From Leucocoprinus leucothites (taxonomy: Eukaryota; Basidiomycota; Agaricomycetes; Agaricales; Agaricaceae), in the NCBI GenBank assembly GCA_013368445.1, contig JAACJO010000020.1, positions 620,001-684,000 on the forward strand: 64,000 bases of DNA, given 5' to 3'. The translations under genes were made by a program, and so were the position numbers. Positions 1-20,379 of the stretch are shown piece by piece (positions within the stretch are counted from its first letter, which is position 1; each line of letters begins with the position of its first letter). A model generated the notes under the pieces. It saw nothing but the letters and a program-made list of their open reading frames with translations. It was not told where the DNA came from and did no database searches.

Positions 1-250
1 ACTTTACATTCAGTCTAACTGTCCCCTTAGCGAAAGATCGAGGGCAAAGAATCCTTGATGTAGTTTTGTTTGCCACCTTTGCAAGATCTGTAGTCATGTT
101 AGACACGCCTTCCAAAAAACTCAAAACTCTTTTGAGTTAGTGGATTTTCCAGGCGCTACTCCCTCATTCAGGTTCCATTTTCCAAAGAGGAGACTAGGGG
201 AGAATGTACACATCAGAACAGGTTCATATGACAGTGAAATTGTCCTATAC

Positions 251-1427
251 TTACTCAAAGAGAGCCATGATCGTCCATTTACGGTTATCGGCCTCGGGGT
301 ATACGAGTGATCGAGGGCCGAAGAAGACCTAAGGAACAAGAATTCAAGGTTATGCCAAAGAATTGAGCGAACCCGACGGACCTCGTCGTCAACCTCATGC
401 GATTTCCTTGGAAGGCAATGGAGGAACTGCCAGTTGGGCTTTGCACCACCTTCTTTACAAAGTTTCTCCGTCACTTGATAGCCTTCGAAGGCTTTCAAGC
501 GTTCTTCCTTCTCGGCCTCTTGGCCCATAGAGATCCTAATGGTGGGTTAAGTAAATGATTTGGCAATTCGCCAGCTCTGAAAGGATACTTACCAAGTGTC
601 AGTAATGACGACATCAGCGTTGTGTACAGCTTCTTTGGGATCCGCGGTCCACATGATCCCCTTGTCGCACTCAAGCTCTACAACTCGATCCCAGACTGCA
701 GGTGGGGCACGATACTTCTCGGGACTGGCAACTTGGAGCTTATGACCGAGGCGAGGGTAGGTCACAAGCATGTCATGGAGGACATTTGCGGAATCGCCAA
801 CGTAAGCAACGGTCAAAGGAGGAAGCGGAGGAAGGAGGCCTGCGGGTGCCTGTGGTGTTTTGGGGTCGAAGAGATGGCGATGCTCATGGAGTGTGAGCAA
901 ATCTGCAAGTATTTGGGTAGGGTGCCAGTACGACGATAAGGCATTGAGGACAGGCACAGGTGAGTATTTTGCTAATTCCTGGATTCATTGTCGGGTGAGT
1001 AAACATTTGTGAAGAGGATATAAATAGATGTTCTAACCTCGATCTCTGCATGTTCACCAACTCGAGCAAAAATACCTTGACACATTCCTCCGATGACACG
1101 AGCAGTGTCGCGAGGAGACTCATTGACGCCCAACTGAATATCTTCACGACCGAGGAAGAGTGCGCGACCACCCAGGAGCACAGAGCTAGTCTCAGCTGCG
1201 AGACGAGTACGGGTACTGCGTTTTGAGAAGAGAAGAGCAATTGTCTTGTTAAACAAGGACTGCGGGGGAAGACGGAGCTTGGCATCCTTCGGGCGAGTAC
1301 CCTGAGGCTCAAGCCATGGCAAAGACTGTTGTTTGAGAGCGTAGGAATGTGCGAGGACACGATTGATCTGGGCTGGGGTTAAGTCAGCCAGAGTCATAAG
1401 ATGGGGGACTACACGAGTTGCGGCCAT
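251..1427 (-). CDS. ARG3: Ornithine carbamoyltransferase (arginine biosynthesis)
   Basis: The enzyme condenses ornithine with carbamoyl phosphate to give citrulline. Four exons read in frame: 1038-1427, 593-978, 382-535 and 251-328, summing to 1008 nt (335 residues). Visible family signatures are the carbamoyl-phosphate loop SKRSTRTR, the segment [29 protein letters not shown] across the second intron, and the ornithine-site motif HCLPRK near residue 285. The three introns are 53-59 bp with clean GT-AG ends. The ATG at 1427 was chosen because the catalytic domain begins about ten residues later and no upstream in-frame ATG exon was found. That leaves almost no mitochondrial presequence, which is unusual for filamentous fungi, although the yeast enzyme is cytosolic. 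Identification is firm; localisation is inferred. Confidence 0.95.
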
Positions 1428-4039
1428 GGTCAACCTGTAGAAGAGGTAAAGTCCCGAAGGTTTATATAGGAAGAGAGGAAGAAATGTACACCGAGTCAGG
1501 AAACGAAGCTTCCAAACTTGCTGACCCCTTCTCAGGTTAAATTGTGAAAATGATGCATGTGGCTAATGTCATGTGACCTGTGGCTAGGGTCGAGATTCTG
1601 CCAAGGGAACGCTGGGCGCTGAGCACTTACTGAAGCTTCAAACTAGTGCCCGTGCGGCGTACATATCAACAAATTAGGAGTGTCGATACAGGTCAAGAAA
1701 TACTCAGTTGGCCAACAGAGCAACTCGAAAACTAGTGAAGAATTGCATCCCCATGGTCATAACTCGCCCCACAACCGGCCAAACCCATTAACCGACGCCT
1801 ACAACTGATTCTTCCATACACAAAGCCTACAAATGTCTTCCCGTCTCCAGGGCCATCTCTTTCCTTCCATACAAACATCGTTTCTATGCGCTCTCCCGAT
1901 TTTAAAGCTGCAGCAGTTTTCTCTCGTTGAATTTCGAAGGGAATCCATGGAAATCAAATATGCATTTGCCGATACGCCATTCCTTGCATGACTACTGTTT
2001 TCGTGATCGCTGCTTCCTGAGGTTGTCTCCCCGAATAGTCCTCGCTTGTCTAAATAGAGTTCAAGAGTCTGCTCCACGCTCCGACCACCGTATTTGATGA
2101 TGGAGTGCAAGACGTTGAGAATTAGAGCCCTGGATCTCGCTCCCGCAGTAGAAAATCATAAGCGTTGACAAGATCGCAAGCCCTCTCAGCAACACCCCGG
2201 CAACCGATGTTTCAAATCTTGGGCTATCATACTTATTAGCCAATTGACGACTGGCTACAAGTGATGGGGGTTTACGCACTCACCTGCATCGAGAATGAGG
2301 TTAATACGCGCCCCAAAACAAGTACATGGTATTCACACCCACGGAGCAGACTGTCCTCTGGCGACTTCGCCACAGGCCGACGTTGGCCCTCGTAGCGACT
2401 GACCGGGGCCTTGGGAAACGAAGCCTTGCGTCGAAGGAACCTTTACGAGAGTTGGGATAACGCGACGTAGCTCTAGTCCTGAAGGGGAGGCGGAGGATCC
2501 TGTGAGAAATGTCACTCCCGGGGTCGGAATATGACCAGCCTAGCACAGGCTGCTTGCTCCTTGCGAGGGTTATGGTACTCCTTGCACTTCTGGTGTAAAT
2601 AACAGCCGGCCCGGCACGAAGAGTTAGAATGTGCATACCAACCGAGACTTCTGGAGAGGGGACCGGCCGTAATGATGGACCAGCCCATTACTCGCTTGTG
2701 CTCGCCACCACTACCTGCCATCTTCAACCCGCTCTCGTGGCCACGCCACCGAACCTTTAAGTTTCATCCACGATGGTTATTTGCATCCACGTTCTGGTAA
2801 CTGCGCCAACGTGAGTAAAGACCGAGGGTTAAGAGGCGTAAGAGCCATACAGGGCAGAGAATAGAAGACGCATGGTGTTCAGGACTGGGGTCCACAGCTA
2901 GGAAGAAACGCCGGCCAGGTCAGAGGGAGGGTGCCAGGAACAGGTTGTTTAGCCACGCATGTCTGTGTGGAAGGATGCCCCGTGAGGACTTGGTTTTTGA
3001 ACGCCTTGTGGATTTTCTGTGGTTCGTTTTCCGCTAAACACCCCGGAAAGGGCAAGAGGGAGATCTGGGGTTTTTCAGAACAAAAAATGATATTTACGAC
3101 CATTTGGTGGGGTTGGCGTGTGTCTAGAGCACCGAGGCATATATGCCCTAGTCGGGGATTTTTTGTAAGGGGTGTATGTCATGGGGGGAATGGGCTGTGG
3201 GCTATTGAAAGTGGATGATACTCGGTAGCGGAGCGAGGTCCTGGTGACCGGTCGAGTCCCACGGGATCAAAAATGTGTATGTTCGACCACATCCGCCGAG
3301 ACAACAGTACAATGTTATTTATTCAGTAGTCAACACCAATCGGGGCGATTGGCCCTTGGACGCTACTGCAAAAATTGGGCCAGCCCGTGGAGCCCAGCAG
3401 TGGGTGGATGGTATCAGACCGCTTCTTCTACAGAAATTCCACGAACGTTGTCGATATATACCCACACAGCATGTCTAAATTTATTTTCGACCTCCTTCAG
3501 GGGAATTCGTCAGACCCTCTTTCTATCGAGGAAAATGACCGGGCGCCCCACAACTCAAGGTGGTCAGTGTGCGCTAGATTCGCCATCATGTTTTCCTATT
3601 CAGAGAGGCCATTGGAAACGTGCGTGTAGACTCACAGAGCACGCCACTAAAACGCTTTTCGGAGGTGACACCTGATCCTCCGACGAGAACTCTAGATTAA
3701 GCTAACCACCCGTCTAGCATTGTTTGTCCCTGTCCCGGGGGCTGGCACGTTGCACTATCTTCGCAACACAATATCTAACCTTCATATAAATGAATAATAT
3801 CGGTGTCATGTGTGGTGTCATGGTCATATGTACCCTGTGCTTCTTTCTCGACTTTTTAAACCCCGCAGTACCCCAAGGTCATAAACGCCGGTCAGGTACG
3901 TCTGGAACACCCTAAATGCACTAAAATGACACCGATACCTTCCCATATAAATTCTAAATAAATATACTTGAGTCCCATATAAGCCGAGAAATTATTAGAA
4001 AGGCATTCACCCACTTTCTTCCCGTGGCATTCACTAGAA
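1428..4039. other. Intergenic, about 2.6 kb, no recognised gene
   Basis: This stretch lies between the OTC start and the proline-rich gene. Open frames exist on both strands (for example 2879-3103 minus overlapping 2931-3218 plus, and 3244-3675 plus), but none shows a domain or a convincing exon chain. The best candidate for a small gene is on the minus strand from an ATG at 2721. It begins MAGSGGEHKRVMGWSIITAG, the look of a small mitochondrial membrane protein, but I could not find a splice that continues it sensibly, so I do not call it a gene. Confidence 0.4.
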
Positions 4040-4612
4040 ATGTCCCGGTGGCCCTCATTCAACCTCAACTTCGGCACAAAAGCGCCGAGTCCCCCTGTTG
4101 ACGATGGGGTTGAGGAGCTCCCCGACTTCTATCGTATGCTGGATCCTCTATTCACAAGCAAGAAGCGCGATTATGGGGGCGTGTATCCACGCTACCGAGA
4201 TGAGGAAGGAGTCCTTCATCATCCAACGTACCGTCCCTTCCCTCCCCTTGTCCCTCCACCGAGGAAACTTCCACCTGATGAACGGCCGACTTATGTGGAG
4301 AGGATGCGACTTCCTCCACCTGAGGAACTTCCACCAACGGATCCAGTACCCAAAATACCGCCCTGGAAGCAACGTCCTAGGCCTGAGCCCAAGAAGAAAT
4401 TACCAAAGCAGCAATCACGAAAATCAAAGGCAATAAAAAGAGCAAGTGCAAATGTGGAAGAGCCCGAGTCTACGGTCAACTTGCAAGGATCAGTGACTAT
4501 CGAGGAAAGTGAAGGCCAATCTCCGCCGGGAGCTCAATCTACCCCATCATTGATGGGCGCCCCTGTGGTCCAAGCAAATACCGAAGCTGATGGTGAAGGT
4601 CAGTCTCAGTAG
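4040..4612 (+). CDS. Hypothetical proline-rich protein, single exon
   Basis: An uninterrupted 190-codon frame starts MSRWPSFNLNFGTKAPSPP. I recognise no family. Residues 1-60 contain an acidic/aromatic segment (EELPDFYRMLDPLF) and a tyrosine-rich YPRYRDEEGVLHHP stretch. Residues 65-125 are strongly proline-rich with repeated LPPPEELPP-type units. Residues 125-145 are very basic (KKKLPKQQSRKSKAIKR), a possible nuclear localisation signal, and the tail is Ser/Glu/Gln-rich and probably disordered. No signal peptide or membrane helix is visible. Absence of introns is unusual here and leaves some doubt, but the sustained composition bias in one frame argues that it is translated. It could be a lineage-specific small basic protein. 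Confidence 0.55.
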   Translation: MSRWPSFNLNFGTKAPSPPVDDGVEELPDFYRMLDPLFTSKKRDYGGVYPRYRDEEGVLHHPTYRPFPPLVPPPRKLPPDERPTYVERMRLPPPEELPPTDPVPKIPPWKQRPRPEPKKKLPKQQSRKSKAIKRASANVEEPESTVNLQGSVTIEESEGQSPPGAQSTPSLMGAPVVQANTEADGEGQSQ

Positions 4613-5424
4613 CAAATTCTCGCCAAGACTGACTAGTGATATGGAACTGATAGAAGGCTCCAAGCAAATGCTTTGTGCTCAACTCTTGGCTCAGGCAAAG
4701 CAACTTGTTGTTGGCTTGACTGGAGTAGTCCGTAGTTGCTTCCATGAAGAGACAAGATCGCCCCTTCGTTTGTGATGATCAATGCTGCCGCTTATCCGAA
4801 CTGGTGATTGAACTTACTAGCCATGTTATGCTATCGTGCTATCATGCTTTCATGCTGTCTTGCTTTTGTGATTGATGAAATGTGTACTGTAGTCCATGCC
4901 CCTCTTCCTCTGTTTCTGCTTGCCGTGCTTCTGATTGTCATAGCTTGTGATACCAGATGTCTCAATAACAGTTCTGAATATGCCTTGGGAATGGTATATC
5001 CCATCTACTCAGGAATAATTAATCAGCTCTGGACACTATTCAAGAAGACCGCAACTAGACAAGATTTCATTAGAGTAGTTTGGATAGCCACTCCATCAAC
5101 CGACAACTGTGGATTGCACCTTCTGTTGGTAATACACCTTTGAGGTTCTTTCAGTTCTAGTTACCCAGTTTCGGCACGGCCAAACTCCCTTTCCTATTGC
5201 TGGCTCTTGAGGAATCAAGGCTGGATAGCACTGGTAGCCTATGATAGCTCTCCGAGGGAGAGGAAATTAGTCACTCCCAGCAAAACGCTCAGAACACCAG
5301 CAGCTCCTGATATAGGTATTGACATGCGAAACAACTTAAGACACCACACAAGTTTGATCGACGACGAGAACATGAGCTACATGCAAACCCAAAAAAATCA
5401 CACAAACGTGATACTCTATCAGTA
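4613..5424. other. Intergenic between convergent genes
   Basis: About 0.8 kb of shared 3' flank between the proline-rich gene (plus) and NBS1 (minus). An open frame at 4808-5143 reads as Cys/Leu-rich sequence with no family features. I see nothing else here. Confidence 0.5.
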
Positions 5425-8400
5425 TCACCGTTTCCTCCTGCCCTTCCCGAAGCCTTTAAATACTGCTCCATCATCATCTGAGTCGTCATCTGCACCCACC
5501 ACTCTCCTTCTGCCACCGACTCGTGGTCTCTCTGGCATGTTATCCATTGACCGCTTCGTGGACCTCAACGTCAGATCATCTTCGTCTCCATCGTCATGGG
5601 TCCCTTTTGATGTAATAGTATTCTGGGACCGATGCTGCTCGCGTTCATCTACCTCTTCAACGTCATCATCCGAATCTAGAAATAGAGCCGGTTTGTTCGA
5701 AGCTTTGAGATTTGTAGTGCGTTTCGTTGCAGGAGGGACAACTGAATTTGCTCGTGAGCCTGGTGCTTTTGATGTTGCGCGCGTCGAGGGAGCTCGAGAA
5801 TCTGCTCGCGACGAAGGCTTTTTGGATTGTTCGATTTGAACTGGTGAAATCTTGCGTTTGCCGAATGTTGGTCGTGCCTGATCTTCGTCGTCACTATTGT
5901 CATTGATGATAGTTGACGCTTTAGCGGTCTCTCGTAATGAAGGTGGGCGACTTTCGGTCTTGAATTCTTGAGAGAAACCTCCAGCACGCTGGGACTTTTT
6001 GCTTTTCCAGTGGGCTGTTTCATCGAGTGAATAGGGCGATGGCAATAATTTCAACATAGGGTACTTACCAGGTGCTACATCAAAGCCATTGTCTTCACTG
6101 ACTACAAGCTCAATCAGAGCGCGACGAGTGGGAGCAATTTTCTGAGTTTCAGGTTAAGACCGTGGACAGAGAATTGCAATAGAAAACGAACGTGCCTTTT
6201 TGAATTTCTTAAAGTTAGGCTGATCCTTCCACTTGTCCGGTAATGCTCTCTCCTCACGTCCGTTCGTTCCTTGTGAGCTCATCCCCTTACCATCACCTGC
6301 ATTTTTATATATATCCATCTCCAGCACAACCATAAAGTTACCCCTCAAACCCGTATCATCTCCGAAATCTGTGCACCTTCTCCACTCTTCTTCTTCCTCG
6401 TCCCGCTGTTGCTGACCAGCATTAGCTGCTTTCGATTTCGAGATCCTCAAATTGTTAAACTCTCGATCGAAGTCATCTTCCGCCCTCTTTCCTTTTTTGG
6501 TGGATGCAACGGCTTTGAGGAACTCAGCGTCAATATCGGGTTGCCCGACAGGAGCACCTGGCTTGCGTTCCTTTTCCATTCGTTTGCTTGTTGGCGAATG
6601 TTGTGTCGGAGCCACATGTTTACCAGCATCCAAAGCTGGCCTTTTTCTCGCGGGCTGCCCATCACCACCAGCCGCACTAGCATCAACCATCTCAACATCC
6701 TGACCCCCTTCCTGGAGATGATCAATCATTCGCTTTGTCCCTTTCATTTGACTCCGTCCAGTGGGTAGAGATTCTTCCTCTTCCTCTTCCTCTCTCAAAG
6801 CCGACAAATCAGCTCCCGTTCCAGCCCTCCGAATGAATCCTTCTGAAGTATAAGATTGCGTCTGACTCCCAACTGGGAGACTTGTTCCAGCATTCGTATA
6901 GGGATTGACATTCTCATTGAATGATTCGACTGCGCCTGAGCCAGCGGGACCACTAGCTTCGAACAGTGCCTTGAATTTTTTCAAGGGAGGCTCATTCCCG
7001 GGCGGAGACGGGAGGATATCTGGAAGCTGTGATTGTGTAGCTGCTTCAGCCGCTGTAGCTGACGTTTGACCTAATCGACGTTTGAGGCGTAGTCGGCCTG
7101 GGGTGGGCGCCTATAGGTAAAATCAACGAAAACGTTAGGAACGAGCGTGAATTCAACAGAGAAATTTACTAACAACAGGAGCAGAGGGCTGAGCATCTGC
7201 TGCTTGACTTGATGACTGGGAATTGGCGCCTGGTTCGACGGTTTTTCCGCGCCGAGATAAGAGTAACTGTGGTTTTCGTCAAAGGTATTCTAAAGCAAGA
7301 GCGGAAGGACGTACTCGACGTGGTTTAGGGGTTTCTGCCTTCACTTCCTCCACGTCGCCTTGAGATGTGGGTTCCACCGAAGGCTGACGAGACGTAGCAC
7401 GCCGAGCAAGCCGTTTTCTGACAGGGGGTTCCTCTGGTGGGATCGAAGGCTCATCAGGGATTGAATTCGGAACGTAGTTCGGTAGTAATGAGGCTGTTGT
7501 AGAGCTGTTAAGATTGACTGTAGCACATGAGTCACCTTGCCAGTCTTTGGATAACCGTGTTTGCACTCACTGCTCAAAGCATTGGTTGCTTCGGGACTGG
7601 GCTGGCGAATGTTGAGCAAAGACGGCTCTACATCTATCACCGACTGTACGACAGTTTCTGGATATGTGATAGAAAGTCCAAAGCTGCCCCAAGCCCAAGA
7701 ATTAAAATAAATACTACACAAAATCAATATCGATATCGTACCTCTGGACCTCTTCCACCATTTTTTTCCACTCATTTGCTCCGATAGCAGCTTTCATATC
7801 CTTCACGTCGGCCACAACAACAAGCTGTCGACTTTCCTTCGCCTGACCCCTCGTAAGTGCCTTGTGGAGTTTGGCAACACCCCCGGCAACATCAAAGGTC
7901 TCAAGGAGGCCCCCACCACGTTTGATCAGCTCTCTCAAATCACTCTCTATTTCCCGGGCCTTCTCACCAAAGGCCAGGAACCGATACTTGGTGAACATGT
8001 CGAAGCGCTCTTCATTTGGTTCCCAGACTTTGAAAACTTTTTGCGAGGGACTGAGGGTGGGCGAGAACATAGGCCGGAATTTACTGATATTGGGTAAAGC
8101 AAAATTTTCCTCAAGTGAAGCTTCGTTCTTGAGTATTTCTAATAACCACTCGAACTTGACGAATTGGGCTGCGGAAATGAGGGAGGCGGCAACTGAGGCG
8201 TTTGAGACATAGGTTGGTAGAATATGATGTGTTACATGCGCATTCGGAGTGTAGACGATCGATACACCTACACAAACCATGTCAGCAGACATGGGGAAAG
8301 ACGAAACCAAAGGCCCTGACCTAACCGAGCACAGGTTTCGAGAGAAACATTTGACTTCCCCCTCAAGGTGGGCGAGAAACAGCATATGGGTTGCCATTTC

Positions 8401-8922
8401 ACCCTGTGGCCCATAGGTATGAGCAGACGCAAAGAATATAAACAGAACCACTCACGCTATTGGAATCCCCGTGACGATATGAATCACGTCCCCGTCCTGC
8501 AACCCGAGTGTCATTTTAGACTCTATAAGTAATTGCGATTCCCCTCTGAGCAACCTCATCGCCTTGTCCCTCTCATTATGAAACGTCAACTTTGGCAGTT
8601 TCTCCGGATTATGCTGAGCACCACATAAATCAGACATAAGTTGTATAAGTCAAGGGAAAAAGGCAACGGACGCACCACATCGTCCAATGTGCATTCTTCG
8701 ACAGTAAACTTGCAATGCGCCGCAGAGACCTTCTTGTTCAAAACGAGAAGAGGCTGGTTCTTTCGTCCTAGAGGATACGATTTTCCAGTCTTGAGTAGCT
8801 TCGACTCTGGAACAGATTCGTATTAGTTCACTGGATTTAACATACACTTTGGAGCAAAGCTCACTTTGGGACGAGAGCTCGACAGCATTTTCTGTATCAA
8901 ATGGTCCTGTAATGATCCACAT
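5425..8922 (-). CDS. NBS1: NBS1/nibrin, MRN complex subunit
   Basis: NBS1 is the regulatory subunit of the Mre11-Rad50-Nbs1 complex, which senses double-strand breaks in the nucleus and activates Tel1/ATM. From the ATG at 8922 the product begins MWIITGPFDTEN. After an intron the FHA core follows (KSYPLGRKN and KKVSAAHCKF), with its last strands at 8460-8600 ending LQDGDVIHIVTG. Tandem BRCT-like sequence covers 7740-8395 (SIVYTPNAHVTHHI; FVKFEWLLEILK; YRFLAF). The middle is acidic and disordered. The Mre11-binding motif NFKKFKK is at about 6200-6220, and the product ends in an acidic stretch and FKGFGKGRRKR, a place where family members bind Tel1/ATM. Exons are many; the start of exon 2 near 8850 is the least certain. 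The intron at 6142-6195 appears to be GC-AG. Confidence 0.9.
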
Positions 8923-9645
8923 CTGAGATCTAGACCAGTAATCAGTATAGATAGAAACAACAGCCCCACGCATACTCACTATATTTTCATAAAGTAGTAA
9001 AATGAACAGCAGTCGCCCGATGAAACTGGTATGGCACCGGCGCCGTGCCAAGGGAGAACCAAACAAGTAGAGGCCTCCGGCACTGGCAGTGTCCTCGAGA
9101 CCAATAAGAGTTGCACAAGACAGTTGTACCAGAACCAGGCCGACGCCCGTGAGTGAATGACTGTGGTCAGTGGGAAATGGCGAAATGGAATTGAATCATT
9201 AACGCGTCAGTCACACCTTCGTAACGCGCTTGTGACGTGACCCACGTTTTGGCCCTGATTCTCTTCCTGCCTTCGAACCAATAATACCAAAAGCCCTGCT
9301 TAAAACTATAGAGACATATTATGATTACAAGGATATCTACAATTGATGCTTCAAACTACCTATTTCAACTAGTCCACGAATAATTACGACGAATAACATT
9401 TATCATCAAAACCTTGTGACGGACTATTAATCGGTGCTCGAGAGCATAAGGGGAAGCGAGTTATCGAAAACATACTAATCCTGAATTTACGTAGAAACCA
9501 AAAAATGGAGAGGTGATTGGGGGGAAAGGGGTAGGAATTTAGAAGGGGAAAACGCGACCGTGTAAAAAGAAGAGGGGTGAAGGGGTTGACACAGCATAAT
9601 AAATAACCAACGAAAAAGGACACTAGCACTTCCTCCATTAAGAGA
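8923..9645. other. Intergenic between tandem minus-strand genes
   Basis: About 0.7 kb containing the presumed NBS1 promoter and the 3' flank of the KDM4 gene. An open frame at 9384-9638 is AT-rich, Phe/Leu-rich and shows no family features. Nothing else is recognised. Confidence 0.5.
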
Positions 9646-18136
<8,491 letters not shown>

Positions 18137-19410
18137 ATGCCACGTATCTTGAAGACTCTCCACGCCCCCTCCTATGGTGTGTACTCCCGTACGACTGTCC
18201 TGGCAGCTAATACTAATGAATCTGAAGCCGTGCCAGATATTTCCTCTGAAAACTCGTTTTACGGATCAGATCGACATGAGCATAGCCTCTCCATGTTTCC
18301 ATCACAAACTGTAACGAAGTGCTTGCCGCTTCAAGACCTGGATGTGTATAACGATGGACTTCATAGTAAGCATTCAGACACGGGTGACCACTAACACTAT
18401 CTTACATCCTTGTCCAGGTTCACTCTCGACGCTCCAGTGGCTAGACTCGAGCTCGCTTTTACCAGACGTCGATTCTATTGGCTGTGAGTATCTCTTCTCC
18501 CCGCTCCTCGTTTTTCATAACCTAATTACTCTCCACCAGTGTCGGACACCTGGAGTTCGCTATCGTCATCGTCTTTTGACCACAGCTACGCGCCAGTAGG
18601 TGGGTTGACCACCAATTTCTAATTCCCGTCAACATTCGGCTGATCTCAAAGTAGACGAAAATAATTATTTGACATGGTCATATGATGTCTCCGATGTCAA
18701 CCCTTCACTTTATGCCCCTTCCACACTCCCTTCGCACCCCGCTTCTCCATCTATGTCTATATTGAGTGCTTCCACAGAAGACAGTAGTATGTTGCTTCCT
18801 TCATGCCGCGAAGTTATCGAACCTCACCGCTTTTGTACCAGCTCTATCGCCGCCTCCATCGCTCGCGGAGTTTGGAAATGTCTTCGATTTTGCCTTCAAC
18901 GCCTCTTTACCAAACGAGATGCAGGCTTCCGCTTCTTCTCAACACTGGCTACAGGCTCCGGCTCAACATTCGCATATTCCCAGTCAACACACCTTCTCGA
19001 AGCCATCATGTCCGTCTCCGGCCCAGTCATCCGTAAGCGCGGAAGGTTCGGAGTCTCGGCCGGGCCATTCGCGCGAACCTTCCCCAAGCCAAAGCGATAA
19101 CGACCAAAATAACCCAAGACGTCGGTATCCGTGCCTAATTTTGGGTTGCACAAGGCGTTTCACCAGTCAATATACCCTGAAAGTTCACATGGAAGCGCAT
19201 AAACCCAAACCGCGAGTTTCTTTCCCGTGCACACTGGGCTGTTCAGAAAAATTCTCCCGACAGCACGACCGACTACGACATGAAGTCGCGAAGCACGGGA
19301 AAGTCTGTGAGTTCTCGTGCGAGGAGTGCGGGAGATTTTTTTCCACGAAAAAGACTCTTGGGAATCACAAATGTCCTGTCGCCCAAGGGACCCGATGGGT
19401 CGACAGCTAA
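18137..19410 (+). CDS. C2H2 zinc-finger transcription factor
   Basis: Five exons join in frame, all introns in phase 1: 18137-18365, 18418-18483, 18540-18599, 18655-18786 and 18842-19410, giving 351 residues. The N-terminal 240 residues are Ser/Pro-rich and acidic, suggesting a disordered activation region. The C-terminus carries C2H2 fingers. The first is YPCLILGCTRRF...HMEAH, the second FPCTLGCSEKF...HEVAKH, both with Cys-x4-Cys spacing. The third, CEECGRFF...LGNHKC, has Cys-x2-Cys but ends in His-x-Cys, so it may be degenerate. The product ends soon after the fingers. It is presumably a DNA-binding nuclear regulator; targets cannot be told from sequence. Many small Agaricomycete C2H2 proteins have this layout. 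Confidence 0.88.
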
Positions 19411-20379
19411 GAAATACTGCCAACTCTATCCGCTTCCATTCCCATCCACTTTTATTTGATGCCATTATTTCAACCTCATCGCGACACTTGTAGGATCCTA
19501 GGACTTGATCAGCTGCATTTGTATACTTGTTATGATTGATTCGGACAACTCACCACCTCAAAGTAATTACAGACACGACATATTTTATTTTCCAACTTAG
19601 TCTTGTAAAACATTTCCTAATCATATATCGAGCCACACGAGAAAGAGGACTTGGACTGCCGATCTTGAGTAACGCTGTTCCTTTTCTCCGACGTGCCCAG
19701 CTCTTTCTCATGTCTGAACGTCATCGATTCTTGGCAGATGTACAGAAGGTTCGGTCAATGCGATTGAATTGCGAGCTCGAAGGACGAAATCCGCCGAGAG
19801 CCAAGGCTACAGCCTGCTTCAGTTTGTTTTGCTGTACCTGGATATTGAATATTGAATGGTGAGGATTGAAGATTCAGATCAAATTATCAAAGAATTTACG
19901 CATTGATGCCAGCTGCAGCACTCGTCCCCAATGCTCAGGCTGGCCCTTCTATCACTGACTGTGCGACGGGAGCCTTGGCCTCAAGCCAATGACTCCCTCA
20001 GGCTGTCAACGCGCCAAACCCGCGGTCGGTCGGGGCACTTTCCCTTGTAATGAGTACCCCCTCTGTATTCAAGAGCGGCGGCAGTATATCGAAGACTCGA
20101 TCGCTATTCTGGAAGTAACTTCTGGCGGGGACGGCAGGGCCTGGCACTAACCAGTCATCGGGCATCTTAGAAGTTATTTATAGCCCACATCATATGGCTC
20201 ATTAGCTCAGACTAGTAAGAAATCACACTTGCACGGTCTTCTTTTCATCCCAGGAGCAGAAATAGCACCCAATTACCGATCTCATCTTGAAACTACATTG
20301 GTGAGATAGCTCTACATAGCATTTTGTTCTATCCCAGGTGGTAGATTACTACGGCTTACCACCCGTCACCACTTCCTCA
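19411..20379. other. Intergenic, about 1 kb
   Basis: The stretch lies between two plus-strand genes. An open frame at 19536-19862 has no family features. The final 150 bp should include the promoter of the FAD monooxygenase. Nothing else is recognised. Confidence 0.45.

Noticed and set aside
3225..3255. A tRNA B-box-like string (ggtcgagtccc) near 3240.
   Set aside because: No matching A-box, anticodon stem or acceptor stem could be drawn around it.
2879..3675. Overlapping open frames on both strands (2879-3103 minus, 2931-3218 plus, 3244-3675 plus).
   Set aside because: No domains, no sensible exon chain, and both strands open at once, which suggests base composition rather than coding.
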